Shown here: in pieces, positions 37,702 to 48,625 of the stretch | Layout of the letters: each line of letters begins with the position of its first letter | Numbering within the stretch: the stretch's first letter is position 1 | NCBI GenBank assembly: GCA_026260175.1 | Contig: JAKCWW010000229.1 | Coordinates: 67,911-131,910 of the forward strand | DNA from: Reticulitermes lucifugus | Lineage: Eukaryota > Arthropoda > Insecta > Blattodea > Rhinotermitidae | Reading direction: 5' to 3' | DNA: 64,000 bases | Notes under the pieces: generated by a model | The model's input: only the letters and a program-made list of their open reading frames with translations | Databases searched by the model: none | What the model was told of the DNA's origin: nothing | Position numbers and translations under genes: made by a program

Positions 37702-37816
37702 ATTGCACCCTCTGCCAAGAAATTATGGGGAGTCGAGGAACAGAAAGATGACACAAAAGGAATTCTCAACCTGAATGATCATCAGATGTGGAGAGATTCT
37801 ACTTGGAGTACGTCCG
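37702..37816 (+). CDS. pum: Internal coding exon of a Pumilio-family RNA-binding protein
   Basis: The exon reads in frame from its first base: 38 codons plus the first base (G) of a split codon. The product opens IAPSAKKLWGVEEQKDD, continues through KGILNLNDHQ and ends MWRDSTWSTS. This resembles the N-terminal Pumilio block known from animal PUM proteins, in which KK-FW, an acidic/KD stretch, KGI, and WRDS-W-TSDH occur in that order before a QPIMVQRR segment. The split codon starting with G would fit the expected D after STS. Pumilio proteins bind UGUA-containing mRNA 3'UTRs through eight C-terminal PUM repeats and repress translation with Nanos and Brat in the cytoplasm. This exon lies upstream of that domain, in the poorly ordered repression region. 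Acceptor and donor are both strong. No flanking exon (QPIMVQRR, MVEYVL or the PUM repeats) was found in the window, which implies very large introns, as in fly pum. The family call rests on remembered motif order, not on a search. Confidence 0.82.
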
Positions 37817-37822
37817 GTGAGT
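37817..37822 (+). other. Splice donor of the pumilio exon
   Basis: The sequence TCCG|GTGAGTAA gives a near-consensus U1 donor (GTGAGT) and leaves the exon in phase 1. The conserved WRDS-W-TS block ends exactly here. Confidence 0.8.
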
Positions 37823-38058
37823 AACGCGTATTGTAATTATGTGGGAAGCACCCCTGTCACAAATACGGTGAGTGTGTGTCTGTGTTCTTGCATTAGTTAT
37901 CCGGCATGCAAAGCGCATGCGCCATATAATATTGCCTTCTGTGGCCTGTCTAGCTCTATCATATTTTTCCCCATTATCACATAAACGGCACGATCTTCGG
38001 AACAAAGTTTTTTTAACCTAAAATGTGTTTTGATTTTTTCTACAACGTTTGTGTAAAA

Positions 38059-38303
38059 CATTTTTCATTCTAAGAAGAACTGAGCGAGATTGTCTCATAA
38101 ATGTACATAGTTATTCATGTAAAGTACCCGTTATTCTTGTCAGATTTAGATTTAACTTGAATTTTCTCGACGAAGTTCGAAAAATATTCGTATCAAATTT
38201 CATGAAAATCCATCCAGTGGGAGCCGAGTTGTTCCGTGCGAACGGACGAACGGACAGACACATGACGAAGCTAATTGTCGCTTTTAGCAATTTTGTGAAC
38301 CGT
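38059..38303 (-). repeat. GCG-ended repeat, left-part copy, inverted
   Basis: The minus strand matches the left half of the 51.4-kb copy: AAAAGCGACAATTA, TTCGTCATG, GTCCGTTCGTCCG, GGATTTTCATGAAATTTGAT and GAGAAAATTCAAGTT, to TCTTCTTAGAATG. The right half is missing. It lies only 240 bp downstream of the pumilio donor site. Confidence 0.7.
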
Positions 38304-41300
38304 TGTAAAATTGCGCCCGTATGACCTATGTGTTCGTGAGCTTTAACTTATTCAGTACTAAGTAGAAGCGGTTTGAAAAAATGTTGTGTACGTTTTCCGT
38401 CTTGTTCTTATGCAAGGTTGATGTCTTTGGATTTACACTCTTCTATGGCTCGTAATTATATTGTTGACATCGTTGTCCCGTACTCGTGTATTGCCTTTAT
38501 GTTTTCTGTGGGATCGAGGTAGGAACTGTGTCGCCGACCTGTCGCTGGTATGTCGGAAATAAACAGAGTTGACGACTTTTCGAGGAAAATGGCTCAAAAG
38601 AAAATATTTGTTTAAAGTCGAAGTTATGCCTGTTGTCTGAGCGTGTAGGTGTACGGAGAGCAGTGAACAGTAGGAGCACTGACACAGCAGGGTGCTCCGA
38701 ACAGGCTGCATGATGTGGGCGCTGCGTAGAGGAACTGTCTGCCGAGTCACAGTCGCTTACGGCGGTTACAGAAAGTGCTACTTGTATGGAGTAGGCCTGA
38801 ATTGACAGCATGTAGTTTTTAGCGTACTTTTCGTCCTTAAAGCAGAGAAGTATATATCGGAGCACTGCTGTGTTTCCGTGTCTATCCGTTTCAACTTCTA
38901 GAACAGTTGATCGATTATTATGAATTCTTGGCTATGAACGTTTTGCAACTGGCGGACAATCCTTCGCCGTTGTTTTTAAATTCCTACAACCAGTACAGTC
39001 CAGTGGTTCAGAGTTCCTGAACGCGACTTTCGGTGTATTTCGACCTTTCGTGATCAGCCATTATAATGCCATTGTTTCGACGTTTAGTGACTTCCGACGA
39101 ATCGGGCTGATTCCCGCGCCGCCCTGTTGCGCAGGTCACTCTCACCTCATTCAGGCTTTGTCTTGTATTGAAGTGAGGTTCGTTGTTTTCGTGGTATGGA
39201 ACTCAAATCATTTATGTATTTTGCGTTTGCTACAAGTGGTCGTGTTATATTGAAATAAGCCTTCGTGTTTTTAGGTTATGTTTTTATTGCTAGTATTTCA
39301 TAAGGTATTGGAACCCAACAGATGCGTAACATTCACAGTGGATTCCGATATTCGTGATTACGATGTCCAGTATAATCACAAACATCGAAAATATTGTATT
39401 GTGATTTGTTTTATGACTTCAGTAGTACAAAGTCGATGGTAGGACGCTTGATAAACGATGGATTGGAAAGTGGTCTGATCTAGGGGCCTGAAGACAGTTC
39501 GTGTTTTGGCTGATATGGGAACCGGGTAGCTCACAATACAAGCCTGCAGCGTTGTCGCTGTACTACCCTGCTTGGCTACAATTGAAGTTACGTACGGTAA
39601 TGGGTCTTGGGAAGAGGTGCAAGTTGTGTTAGGGTAATATTTTCGTGAAACATGAAATAAAAACACGGCTGACGTGCGTTATTTTATTGGTCTTATTTTT
39701 TTTTCTCTCGTTTTGATGGAGATGTGTGATCGCGTGGAGGAGGGCGCTTTAAATTTGTCGTAGAGGAGGATCGTAAACACAGGTATGAATCAGGGATCCA
39801 CAAGTTTTCCCAGAATGTGTGATCAGCCTCAGAAATTCTAGTCACCAGAAGGGTGAGCTTAAGCAACCACAAATATTGCGCGCCGCCATAGAAAATTAGT
39901 CGTCCTTGCGTCCTTATGCTTGGTATTTGTTCACCCCTGTCATAAATATTGTCATTTAATCAACTTTACACGTTTGTAAACGATGCTGTAGGCCGTTCCG
40001 ACATATGTACATATACAGAATATGTATTTCTGTAATAGTTTCTTTACAGGCATAAAATACAAAGAGCAATAAGACGAATATATACTGTGTAAGACTATAA
40101 ATCTAGACAGTATCGAAACAGACAGGTGTTATGTCTTCTGCTTGCTGTCCTTCCAAATTCGTGTACTTAGGAACCCCTCTGTGCCCGGCCTAATGGGCAG
40201 TAGCCTGTCAATACATGTTGCTCGATTGTTACCACCTGGCGTTAAGAAACGTTTGTCATTGTTTCATCACTTTTATGGTCTCGGAATCATCGTGACTGTG
40301 AATTCTTTCCACCTGAGAGTGGGAAATATGTCGTGGAATTTTGATATGTCGTGTAGAAATGCCGATACACTCCCTCCCCAAATAGATTATTGTCTGCTGC
40401 TGTTTCGTTGTTAGTCGAGACGATAACTGTGTGCATCATACATACATGTGCAGCTCTTTCTTTTTAACTTCGTGGGGTACTTTTTTTGTTTTTCACGCGG
40501 CCGAGTTTCATTTGTGACGCAAGTAAGAGAATTCGCAGAATCTAATCGATTAGTATTGCTTGTATGTGGAAACAAGCAGAATGTTCACTGACCGAAGTAC
40601 TTTGTTGGGGGTTTGTTAGGAGCTGGAATCTGCAGATTACTCGTGTTCAGTGCTGTTGCTTTTCCTTTTGCATTGATTGTTGCAGTAATGTGCTGCAGAA
40701 GAAACTTGTTTTTAGCAGACTACCCGTCTGGTAGGACCGTTGCACTGGCGAGGGTTCACTCCCAGGGCATGTCATGTGGCTTTTTCTTCTTCTTCATCAT
40801 CATCATCTTCCTTTGAGTGATCAAGGTGTCACTGTGATTGGTTTTCTACAAGAACTCGTGAGTTTTCCTTGTGACTTATTTCCCTGTCCCTTTGCGCCAT
40901 TTTAAACTGCCGTTCGAGGCTTGACATAGGTCCTCTTAGAAGCTGGATTTTCGCACTGGAAGAGTGTCGCCTTACCGCTGGGATGCCGTTTTTAGCAGCC
41001 ATCAACGGTGTTTGCATTAGGCCTTGGACTCGGAGCAGTAAAACTTCCAGTTTTCACGGTACTGGGTACATTTTCTTCCCACATTTTAAAATTATTTTCT
41101 CGACTTTTTTCAAAGCTTGTTTCTTAGACTCAAAGATAAAAAAATTATTTTACTCAGATTTTTTATTTCTCACGCAACTGCATAAAATGAAATTACTAAC
41201 ATTTTTTTAGAACAAGGCAATCTAATTTAGAAGAGAATTGTGAATGAACCTTATCTGTATTATGATTGTTGCTTGAAATTGTTGCTATTTATTCGAATTG

Positions 41301-41999
41301 TCTTGACAGAATGGTCCTTGCACACCCATTCTAGGCACTGGCAACATTTCCAGTCTGTTTATCTGCCCTTGACTGTTGGACAGATGTAACTAACATGGGT
41401 ACGAAATGGTCCATTTGAATTTGAAAAATGTAGCATACTAAAAATCAACATACTCGCATCATAATGAAAATTCTGCGTCAAGGGGACTTCAAAGAAGAAG
41501 TAAAAAACTGGTTTGCCTGTTACTCTATACCACCGAGAACTGGTGAAGAAAAGACCAAGTCAGGGCCATTTTGTACCCAGTGAGTAATCGAAGGGTTAAA
41601 GCAGCAGTATAATGAACGTGGCAGTGGGCAGGGGTGACAGTCACCGTGACACCTAGACTACGCGATTGAAACTTAAACTTACGTTTCCAACAACCTTTAT
41701 ACACGTACATTTGCAACAAAACTGTATGACGCGTTTGGGTGCCCTGTCGGCACCATCGTTTTCTTCGATGATTATTTAGGTTCTGCTTATGTTCAGTAAC
41801 CTGTTGAACTGCACGGTATGTAGTACTGCGCTTGGTAGACTACATACGTACGTAGTCAAGCTGTCTTACTTATCACACCGATAGATTCTTTTGAATCATG
41901 TAACATTGAGGGCCGGAGCATTAGTATACCACAAAGTGTCTGCGGCTTGTTTCTATGCGTTTTAAAGGTAAAGTTAAATTGTCCCTCGTTTTTTACTAT
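38304..41999. other. No supported gene (38304-41999)
   Basis: Competing minus-strand frames at 38433-38865 and a 96-codon frame at 39376-39666 are unrecognised. 41080-41220 is T-rich. I looked for the next Pumilio exon here and saw none. Confidence 0.55.
40784..40811 (+). repeat. (CTT)n(CAT)n tract
   Basis: CTT units change into four CAT/ATC units and end CTTCCTTTG. Confidence 0.6.
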
Positions 42000-42330
42000 T
42001 AACCAACAAATGCACACAATTGTCATAGATTTACAATAATATTTTTAAAACACTGCACTCCTACATGTTTCGGACCTTCCATCATCAGGGAGTACATCAA
42101 TTGTTGCGTAAAACATTTACTTAATAATATTTTGGTCTGTTGTATATGTAGAACTGTGTGATATTCTCCGCATAATGAGTATGTGTAGCGGACAGAACTG
42201 TTACACTGTAAATTAGAGCAGCGTGTGGGTATGATGAAGGTGAAAATTTCATTTCTGGACATCCATGTACGTGAGAAATAGAAAAGGTATAATTTTGTTT
42301 CTGAGGGAAGAGGCATTTATTTTTCCGCTT
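42000..42330 (-). mobile_element. Interspersed repeat carrying a hammerhead motif
   Basis: The minus strand translates in part as NEIFTFIIPTRCSNLQC and ends with YSLMMEGPKHVGV. From memory FIIPTRCTN is a signature repeated widely in insect genomes. The terminal part AACCAACAAATGCAC plus ACATGTTTCGG (plus strand) is shared with the left arm of the 37.0-kb element, so the two belong to one superfamily. The overlapping open frames on this strand are repeat shadows. Confidence 0.6.
42055..42095 (-). ncRNA. Hammerhead ribozyme motif, near complete
   Basis: The minus strand reads, in order, stem I 5' strand GTACTCC (42089-42095), invariant core CTGATGA (42082-42088), stem II TGGAAGGTCC (42072-42081), GAAA (42068-42071), and the palindromic stem III ACATGT ending in the GTA cleavage triplet. 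The stem I 3' strand GGAGTGC (42055-42061) follows. Stem I pairs over all 7 bp (one G-U). Stem II offers GGA/TCC with an extra U before it, which departs from the ideal fold. The two-base-pair stem III and its palindrome suggest action as a dimer, as proposed for hammerheads of Penelope-like elements and retrozymes. Activity is inferred, not shown. Confidence 0.6.
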
Positions 42331-43880
42331 TGTAGGACCAGCAACGAACATTTTATAAGATATTCCTCAGAGAAGCGCGGCAGGGTGTAATTGGTTTCGA
42401 AGTTACTAGACGGTGCCCAACATTGGAAAATGTGGCGACGTTGCATTTATTGGCAGCTTCAGAAAGTGGCTGTTACATGCAGGAGACGTCCGGCTTGGTT
42501 AAGGACAAACCAGACTGGTTGGTTGTTCATCATGCTGTACCCCCCAACGCAGCAAGTCTTTGTTGCATGTTTGTACAGGGAACCGCGGTGTTAACACGTG
42601 TAGTGTGGCAGTTGATCGTTATGCTGCGTACTGGATCTTCTGCTTGGCAGAGGTCTGGTCGTCGGGTTCTTGTATTTTGAGTTTCGTTATCGAATTTCAT
42701 TCGTTTCTTTGGAGACGCTTCGACGCGAAGTACGATAACGGGGGGAGGGGGGGGGTTGCTTACGAAACTTGTTCGTGCAGAGGTTTGCAGTTAGTCGGAA
42801 CTCGGTTGGACGAATGGGTGTGTTTCCAAGTGACCATCCACCGAAGAGCTTTAAAAATAATTATGTAGTTAAGAGGCGTGAATTATAAATTGTTCGCATT
42901 GACTGAACAGTGAAAGATCACAATATAGGATAGTAATATTTAATTTGGACAGGATGTCAAACCGTAACTTGCCCTGAAGGTGCCCGTGTCCGGCCCCACT
43001 CGAGTTTCTCATAAGCACTTGTAATTACCAAAGGAAATGGGAGTAGCAAACGCGTGTGCCGTAGGCCCCAAAATTTGAATTCTCAGTGAAACATTTAGAT
43101 TGTTAAATGAAAAGGAATAAAGAACTGAATTGCTAGTAAATATAAATATCGCCGTGAGCAGTAACTTGCTCATCAGTGTCTTCATCTTAAGTGGAACCAC
43201 CGGATGAGTGCTTGGCGCCCTGAAGTTTGATTTTGGTGTAGACGGTAATGAGTGAAGAGCTGAACCAATCATGCCTCGAGAAGATTTTAAGAATGCGAGA
43301 GGTCGCGGGGAATGGCATGACAGCGTAGACCGTGGTGCTACGACCGTAAAAACACTACTTGAACTCGTATTTTAGCCAGCAGAGGTTTCCAAAATTACCG
43401 TTGTGGGTTCTGGTAGTACATTGCGCAGGCACACTTGCTGTCGCGGTTTCCACGAGCACACGCTCTTTATGAGGAGATTGTTGTGAGTGGCGAGGAAGTG
43501 GAATTTTCGGAGGTGCTCTTTTCGATAGACGCTAATCCCTTGCTAGATTGTGGTTAACAGTTGTAAACCTTGCTGCTGTTTTGTTCGTCTTCATTGCAGT
43601 CCGTAAGTGGGACCTCATGCGTAAACACGAGATGGTGAGTCAGGAAGAGGTGACGAAAATCTGAAATTTCACGTACCCTGCTGTAAGAGGTACGAGTACC
43701 TACGCATTTAAATTACAGTTTTTGAAGGGTGGGAGGGAAGAAATGGGGAATTGGAAACTAGCGCTAGCTCCTTCGTGTTCATGTAATTAAGGTAAAAGTT
43801 TGAAGCCCATGTTGTCTATCACTGCGAGGTTTTGTGGACTTATGTGAACATTTTATGTAATTCCTGTCTAACTTTTTTTT

Positions 43881-43990
43881 GGCGCGCTCGTAGTTGCCTG
43901 TTCATGTCTTCTCGCCTGGCTGTCTGCAAACAACAGTCCGAGAAACGGCCAACGGATTTTCTTGAAAGTTGATACTCGAGAAGTTTTACT
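43881..43990 (+). repeat. Possible divergent GCG-ended repeat
   Basis: GGCGCGCTCGTAG, GTTCATGTCTTC, GGCTGTCTGC and ACGGATTTTCTTGAAAGTTGA appear in the same order as the left part of the family, but identity is low. Confidence 0.4.
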
Positions 43991-44294
43991 AAAACTTGTC
44001 GGCACATTCCGTTCCTTTTGTCGGAATCGGTCAAAAATATCTGACGTTTTACACGGAGACGCAGACGCGTTTCTGCGCGCACCCGTAGCTTAACCGTTAC
44101 ATGTTATTGAAAAATGCATTATTTGTAGTTCATTCTACATTGCCGTGTGTGGCTTTTCGTGTTTAACATTGAATGACTGGATGATATGAACAATGACCGG
44201 GAAGGCATGTGGAAGGAAGTGCCCCGTGATCAAGTTCAATGTACTATTTCGGCACCTACTTAGTGAGAATGAGGAGAAGAAAGAAAAATGTCAC

Positions 44295-44355
44295 CAGTAG
44301 TCCTGTCCGAGATTTGAACCGGGTACGTTCTAAGTACAAGTCAGAAGCGTTACAG
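44295..44355 (-). mobile_element. Possible tRNA-like SINE fragment
   Basis: The minus strand has GTACCCGGTTCAAATCTCGG, a good B-box context, followed by ACAGGACTACTGGTGACATTTTTC. No convincing A box and no second copy in the window. Confidence 0.35.
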
Positions 44356-45382
44356 TTTCTGCCATCTTGCTCGAACGACTCAGTTTTGTGTTTTATGGAC
44401 ATCCGCAGAGTATTTAATGTTCGGGGACTCCTGTGTCGTGTTTTCTGGATTATTTTCTGCAGTGTGAAACGGAACGGAGTTATTTTAGTCCAGATTGTTT
44501 CAAGTACACTGCACGCTCGTGAAGCATATGCAGCTGACGCACTAGAATACAGAGACGTGACGTCACGGCCGCTTCGTTCGGGGTCGTTACGACAGTGAGG
44601 TGCAAATAGTGTCTGTGAAGGTACATATTCAAGGTTGTATGTGCCTCAATAAATAGGACGGTTATTGTCAGCCAGGCCAGAGGTCATACCCTCCGGATGT
44701 CTTGCTATTTGGCCACATTTACTTCGATTTCCTGCCTTGCACTCGCACGAAGTGTGTGTAGTTGCAAATTCGTAGGGTGTCCGGCCCGGGTGTCATTAAA
44801 CACTCCAACTGTTTCAAGTATCATTAAATTTAAAACTGTGTCGGTGTGTGTGTTGTGTAGAACCTACACACGCAGTCGGGTTCATGCCCCTCTCAGTGTA
44901 ACTAGTCCCCATTGGACAGACGGACAGCAGGTTCATGATTCAGGTTTTTAAATCGTGAATTTTATTTATGTTCGGATGATTTCTGTCAGGGCAGAATTAA
45001 CTATTTCCAGATTTGTAAGACTTAGGCCTGCGATGTTTTAAGAAGAGCATTGTACAGTGTTCCCATTGAGTGTGGTAGATCCGTACAATAAATAGGTAGC
45101 TAAGGGAACTTGGGACGATAGGGTGCGTGGACACTGGCGTTGTTTGAAGTGGTTAAAGTTGTATGTTGTTTGGAATGCCAACCCCTGTATTTCTGTCATC
45201 GTGTGAAGAGAACTGGTTATCGTGTTACGCAGAATTTAAAACACGTTTAATGGTTACTCGCCCACCTGTAAAGCCGTCTCTTTCCTTCAAGTTTTCCAAC
45301 CGAAACCCTGTCTGCATTTCTGGCTTGCGTCTACAACGTGCCATGTGGTGCGCGCGCGCTTGTGTGCGAGTATATATGCGAG

Positions 45383-45627
45383 CAGTGGCGTAGCTAGTTT
45401 TCTTGGCGCCCGGGGCGGGTAATCACAATGCTCCCCTTCCCCCAACGGAAATCGTAAACTTCAAAACACCACATCCATTTATTTAATTTCCTATTATTTG
45501 TTTTAACGATTTAAAATTTGCTGAGCACACAAAATTATTACTTTTTTCGTTTAAAATACTAATTTTGCCACCCCTTGGAGTCTTCCGCCCGGGGCGGCCG
45601 CACCACCCCCACCCAGCCACGCCCCTG
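45383..45627. mobile_element. hAT-like MITE, copy 1
   Basis: The ends are CAGTGGCGTAGCTAG and, inverted, CAGGGGCGTGGCTGG (12 of 15 matches). The flanks TATGCGAG (45375-45382) and TATGTGAG (45628-45635) form an 8-bp target-site duplication with one change. Short length, an AT-rich core, GC-rich subterminal CCCGGGGC blocks and 8-bp duplications fit a non-autonomous hAT element. No transposase is encoded. Confidence 0.75.
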
Positions 45628-45635
45628 TATGTGAG

Positions 45636-47495
45636 TATATAAATTTTCTGTTCTTTTAGTGTTTATATTGTTTTATATTGAACAACGCTTCATATTATTC
45701 TTGTTTATGCACGTGTTTTAAAAAGGCTTCGTTTGCTTACGTTGATCGCGCCTGTTCAGTGTACGCTCTAGCTACAGATTCGTTTAGTTTCCTGCAGTCT
45801 GTAACATGGTAGCGGAGACGCGAATTGGTGTATGGTAATAGCTTATGAAGAAGGACATAACGTTTATGAAGTTAATATTCTTGTATAATGTAAAGTGACA
45901 TATTGGCCATCCGTTTTCCTGTCTTAAGGTGTGATGGTGATAGTAATGGGCGATTACATATAGGCACTTGAAAATTGGGTACTGTCCCAAAATGGTGTTT
46001 GTCAGAAAATAACTGGTAACTCGTACGAATGGAGTAAATTGTATAGTCTAACTTAACGGGCCATCTTTGATTATCTTTCTTAACAAGATGCGGTTGGAAG
46101 CACGAAGCACTTACGGGAAGTAGGCTTAACATATTAATGTGTGCCACAAAAGAACGCGCAACAGTTTTAGTCTGAAAGTTAATAAACCGGCTTCCTGTTT
46201 CATTATATCTCCAGCACCCCCCCCCCCAGCCCTCTTCAAGTGTGAATTTGTCAGTATAGAAAGCACGGATTTATTCTGCCTGTGGGCCTACACAAGTTGA
46301 AATACGCGGATACGTAGAGACCAAATATCGTGGCTCACCATAAATTATTCTGGTAAGCCACCTGTGTACGGAGAAACGTGTTTGTAACACGTGTCGAATG
46401 TCACATTTATAAATGCGTGCTTATTAAATCGCGATTCACCTTACGTATTGCACATTTGTCTCCCATCAGTGATGCTGATATATGTTAAGAGTTGCGTTAC
46501 GAGACGTAATGTATGGCACTGTCTTGCTAGTGTCAAGGACGGTGAAGCACTGGATCGTAAGTATGAACTGCGTCGTTCTGTAGACGCCATGTGTGAACGC
46601 GGACATAGCGTGTCCCAGTTTGAGATATAAATGTCGGTCTGTAAAAATATCAATGGTGCTAAGGTTGAATTGCATCCCACACTATTTTTGTAGTGTCGAG
46701 AATATGTAACCAAGGTGCCCTCAATAGTGAAGAAACGTATACGTGTGGGCACGTCCGGTTGAGGGGAGCCGATGTACTGTGTGACAAGAACACCGACCGT
46801 TGCGGCCGAGTATTTAACAGCCTTGCGTCTTAGTCGGCAGAGCGGCTGAAATGTTCAGCAACTATCCTAGTTGCTTCCCTGCAGTGAATGTGCTCGTACA
46901 TGCACACTGGACTGCCTCATTGGCATTAAGCGGAGACCGTTCAGGAGAAGGGAAAATGCGTCATATGAACTACCGAGGTCACGGCCATTGTAACGAGTCA
47001 GCGAAAGTTTTAACGTATGCACGAAATACAACCTTCAAGTGGTAGATCAATTCATTGGTTTAGTTAGTGTAAGGGAAGGGGTCACAAAAATCTGTAACTA
47101 CACGAACTTCAGAAGAGGGCATTCAGCGTATCGTGTGTATGGTGTCCACATAAATCCATCGCTCGTCTCATTTGCTACTTTGTGTCGCAAGAACCGCGGT
47201 CCAATATTTATTACATAAGGGGCTGAGATGAAATGCTTAACAGGTTTCAAATGGGCGTGAAATAAAGCTTCGCAAACCGTGTGGCTCTGGAGTTTGTACT
47301 GACTGCGTTGAACACACTTTTACCGTCGCCGACGTTGTCTATCACGCATGTGCAGCAGACAAGCAACGAGAATTGGGCTTCTGAACAGTGTACAGCAAAC
47401 CCTATGATTACACGTGTCTCAGAAGAAATAAGGCAATCGATTTCAAAGCTAGGGATCTTTTTCGATTTTAATTGAGGTATGGTAAACGTAAATTT
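45636..47495. other. No supported gene (45636-47495)
   Basis: A C13-type run is at 46207-46219. Antiparallel frames at 46391-46752 shadow each other. Nothing is recognisable. Confidence 0.6.
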
Positions 47496-47760
47496 GGCCC
47501 TGTCCTCACCACGATGGCATGTAAAGGTGGAGGGGTTAGGGGTATAGCCCCACTCTTTCTTAAAGTCGGCAGTTGGTGGATGAGAGCGTTCGACTTCAGG
47601 CTTCGGTCGCTTTACTGCCGAGGAAAGAACCCCTGTGCTAATTGAATAGTAACTTGGTGGAACGTTGGAGAAGGTCTGGACATTTTTGAAGATGAAAATC
47701 GCTTGCCTCTGCCGGGAGTCAACTCCCCGGGTTGTGAGCACGTTGCTTCCCATTGGAGTA
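47496..47760 (-). mobile_element. tRNA-related SINE, family 2, copy 2
   Basis: On the minus strand a tRNA-like head with GGGGAGTTGACTCCCGGC (degenerate B box) leads into GGTCCAGACC/CTATTCAAT-type blocks and a segment that translates as VKRPKPEVERSHPPTADFKK. From memory this closely matches a repeat found many times in insect genomes whose translation reads VKRPGREADHSPP. The 168-codon open frame over it (47247-47753) is therefore a repeat shadow, not a gene. Confidence 0.75.
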
Positions 47761-48513
47761 TGTTGACCACTTTTTCAAGTCCTGCTGCTTTTTTTCTTAT
47801 TTGAAAGTAATAGTCTTACAGATTTTGTGTCAGCGATTGTGTTTACCCTTTTCAGTATCTAAACCAATTCACCTCTTTTCACGAAGCTTCGTTTATTATT
47901 TGAGGTCACCCATAACGTCTGATTTTTAATACTATCCGATCAGCGATAAATGGTGGAAGCGTGAACTTTTGGAGTGGGATGTGCACTGCCTCATATAATG
48001 TCGCATCCAGATATGGTGTAATGTTTTGAAGTCTGAGGAAAATGTGATAACATTGGTCACGTCAGATTTTTTAAATAACGTCTATATGTACACATACGTG
48101 GTTTACACGTATTTCCCGCAAGAGTGCGGAAGATAAATAATGAAAGTTAATTTAGTGACAACCGTATTAATTAAGGTAGTGCACTGCTTGACACAATTTG
48201 ATGTATCTTCGTATTCTGACGACACTGACGGAACAGAAGAGGCAGCAGCCGCGTAATTAGGACTTGCTGTCTTTCCACCTAATTTTCTTGCTCATTTTTT
48301 ATGCACATTATTTCAGAATCTGCACATAAAATTAGAATTTTTTTGTATATCGCACTATTTGAAATTCGCATAAAATACGACCAGTCTGCACCTGCACTGT
48401 ATGTAAGGAATATATTTCGAACTCATGAGCTACACCCGTAGCGGCGATGCAACTTGAGAGTATACCTGACAAATTTAACGTATATCGACTCTGCGCGTCT
48501 GTAATCTCAGAGT
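47761..48513. other. No supported gene (47761-48513)
   Basis: AT-rich. Contains a short frame ending DDTDGTEEAAAA and a stop near 48255, without splice context. Confidence 0.55.
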
Positions 48514-48543
48514 AAATAATAATAATAATAATAATAATAATAA
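48514..48543 (+). repeat. (AAT)n tract next to a LINE fragment
   Basis: About nine AAT units run directly into the LINE coding relic at 48545. Here the tract precedes the coding relic rather than following it. Confidence 0.75.
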
Positions 48544-48544
48544 A

Positions 48545-48625
48545 GTAGTAATAGGGGCAACGGGAACCATCTCAGAATCATTCAGAAAATACCTTAGCAA
48601 CATACCGAGAAAGTTCCTTTCACTG
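48545..48625 (+). pseudogene. LINE ORF2 C-terminal fragment C
   Basis: The plus strand reads VVIGATGTISESFRKYLSNI then PRK, the same block as VVTGATGIVTKG in copy A at 29.6 kb. It breaks off before the LQKTAILGT motif. The flanking (AAT)n tract lies upstream. The open frame on the opposite strand (48475-48672), ending in a run of leucines, is a shadow of this repeat. Confidence 0.7.

Larger units (their letters stand above)
42331..45374. other. No supported gene (42331-45374)
   Basis: Three overlapping plus-strand frames at 42391-42868 and a 119-codon frame at 44239-44598 (which covers a tRNA-like fragment) are unrecognised. A G-rich run is at 42739-42755. An acceptor-like CTTCATTGCAG at about 43590-43600 is followed after three bases by GTAAGT, which cannot be defended as an exon. 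Confidence 0.5.

Noticed and set aside
37502-37774. 90-codon plus-strand open frame overlapping the pumilio exon
   Set aside because: It is in a different frame from the conserved KKLW...WRDSTW reading and runs through the polypyrimidine tract and acceptor.
43590-43606. TTCATTGCAG followed after three bases by GTAAGT, a possible micro-exon
   Set aside because: A three-base exon cannot be supported without transcript data.
47247-47753. 168-codon minus-strand open frame
   Set aside because: It is largely the translation of the family 2 SINE, whose other copy at 17.6 kb has a different reading.
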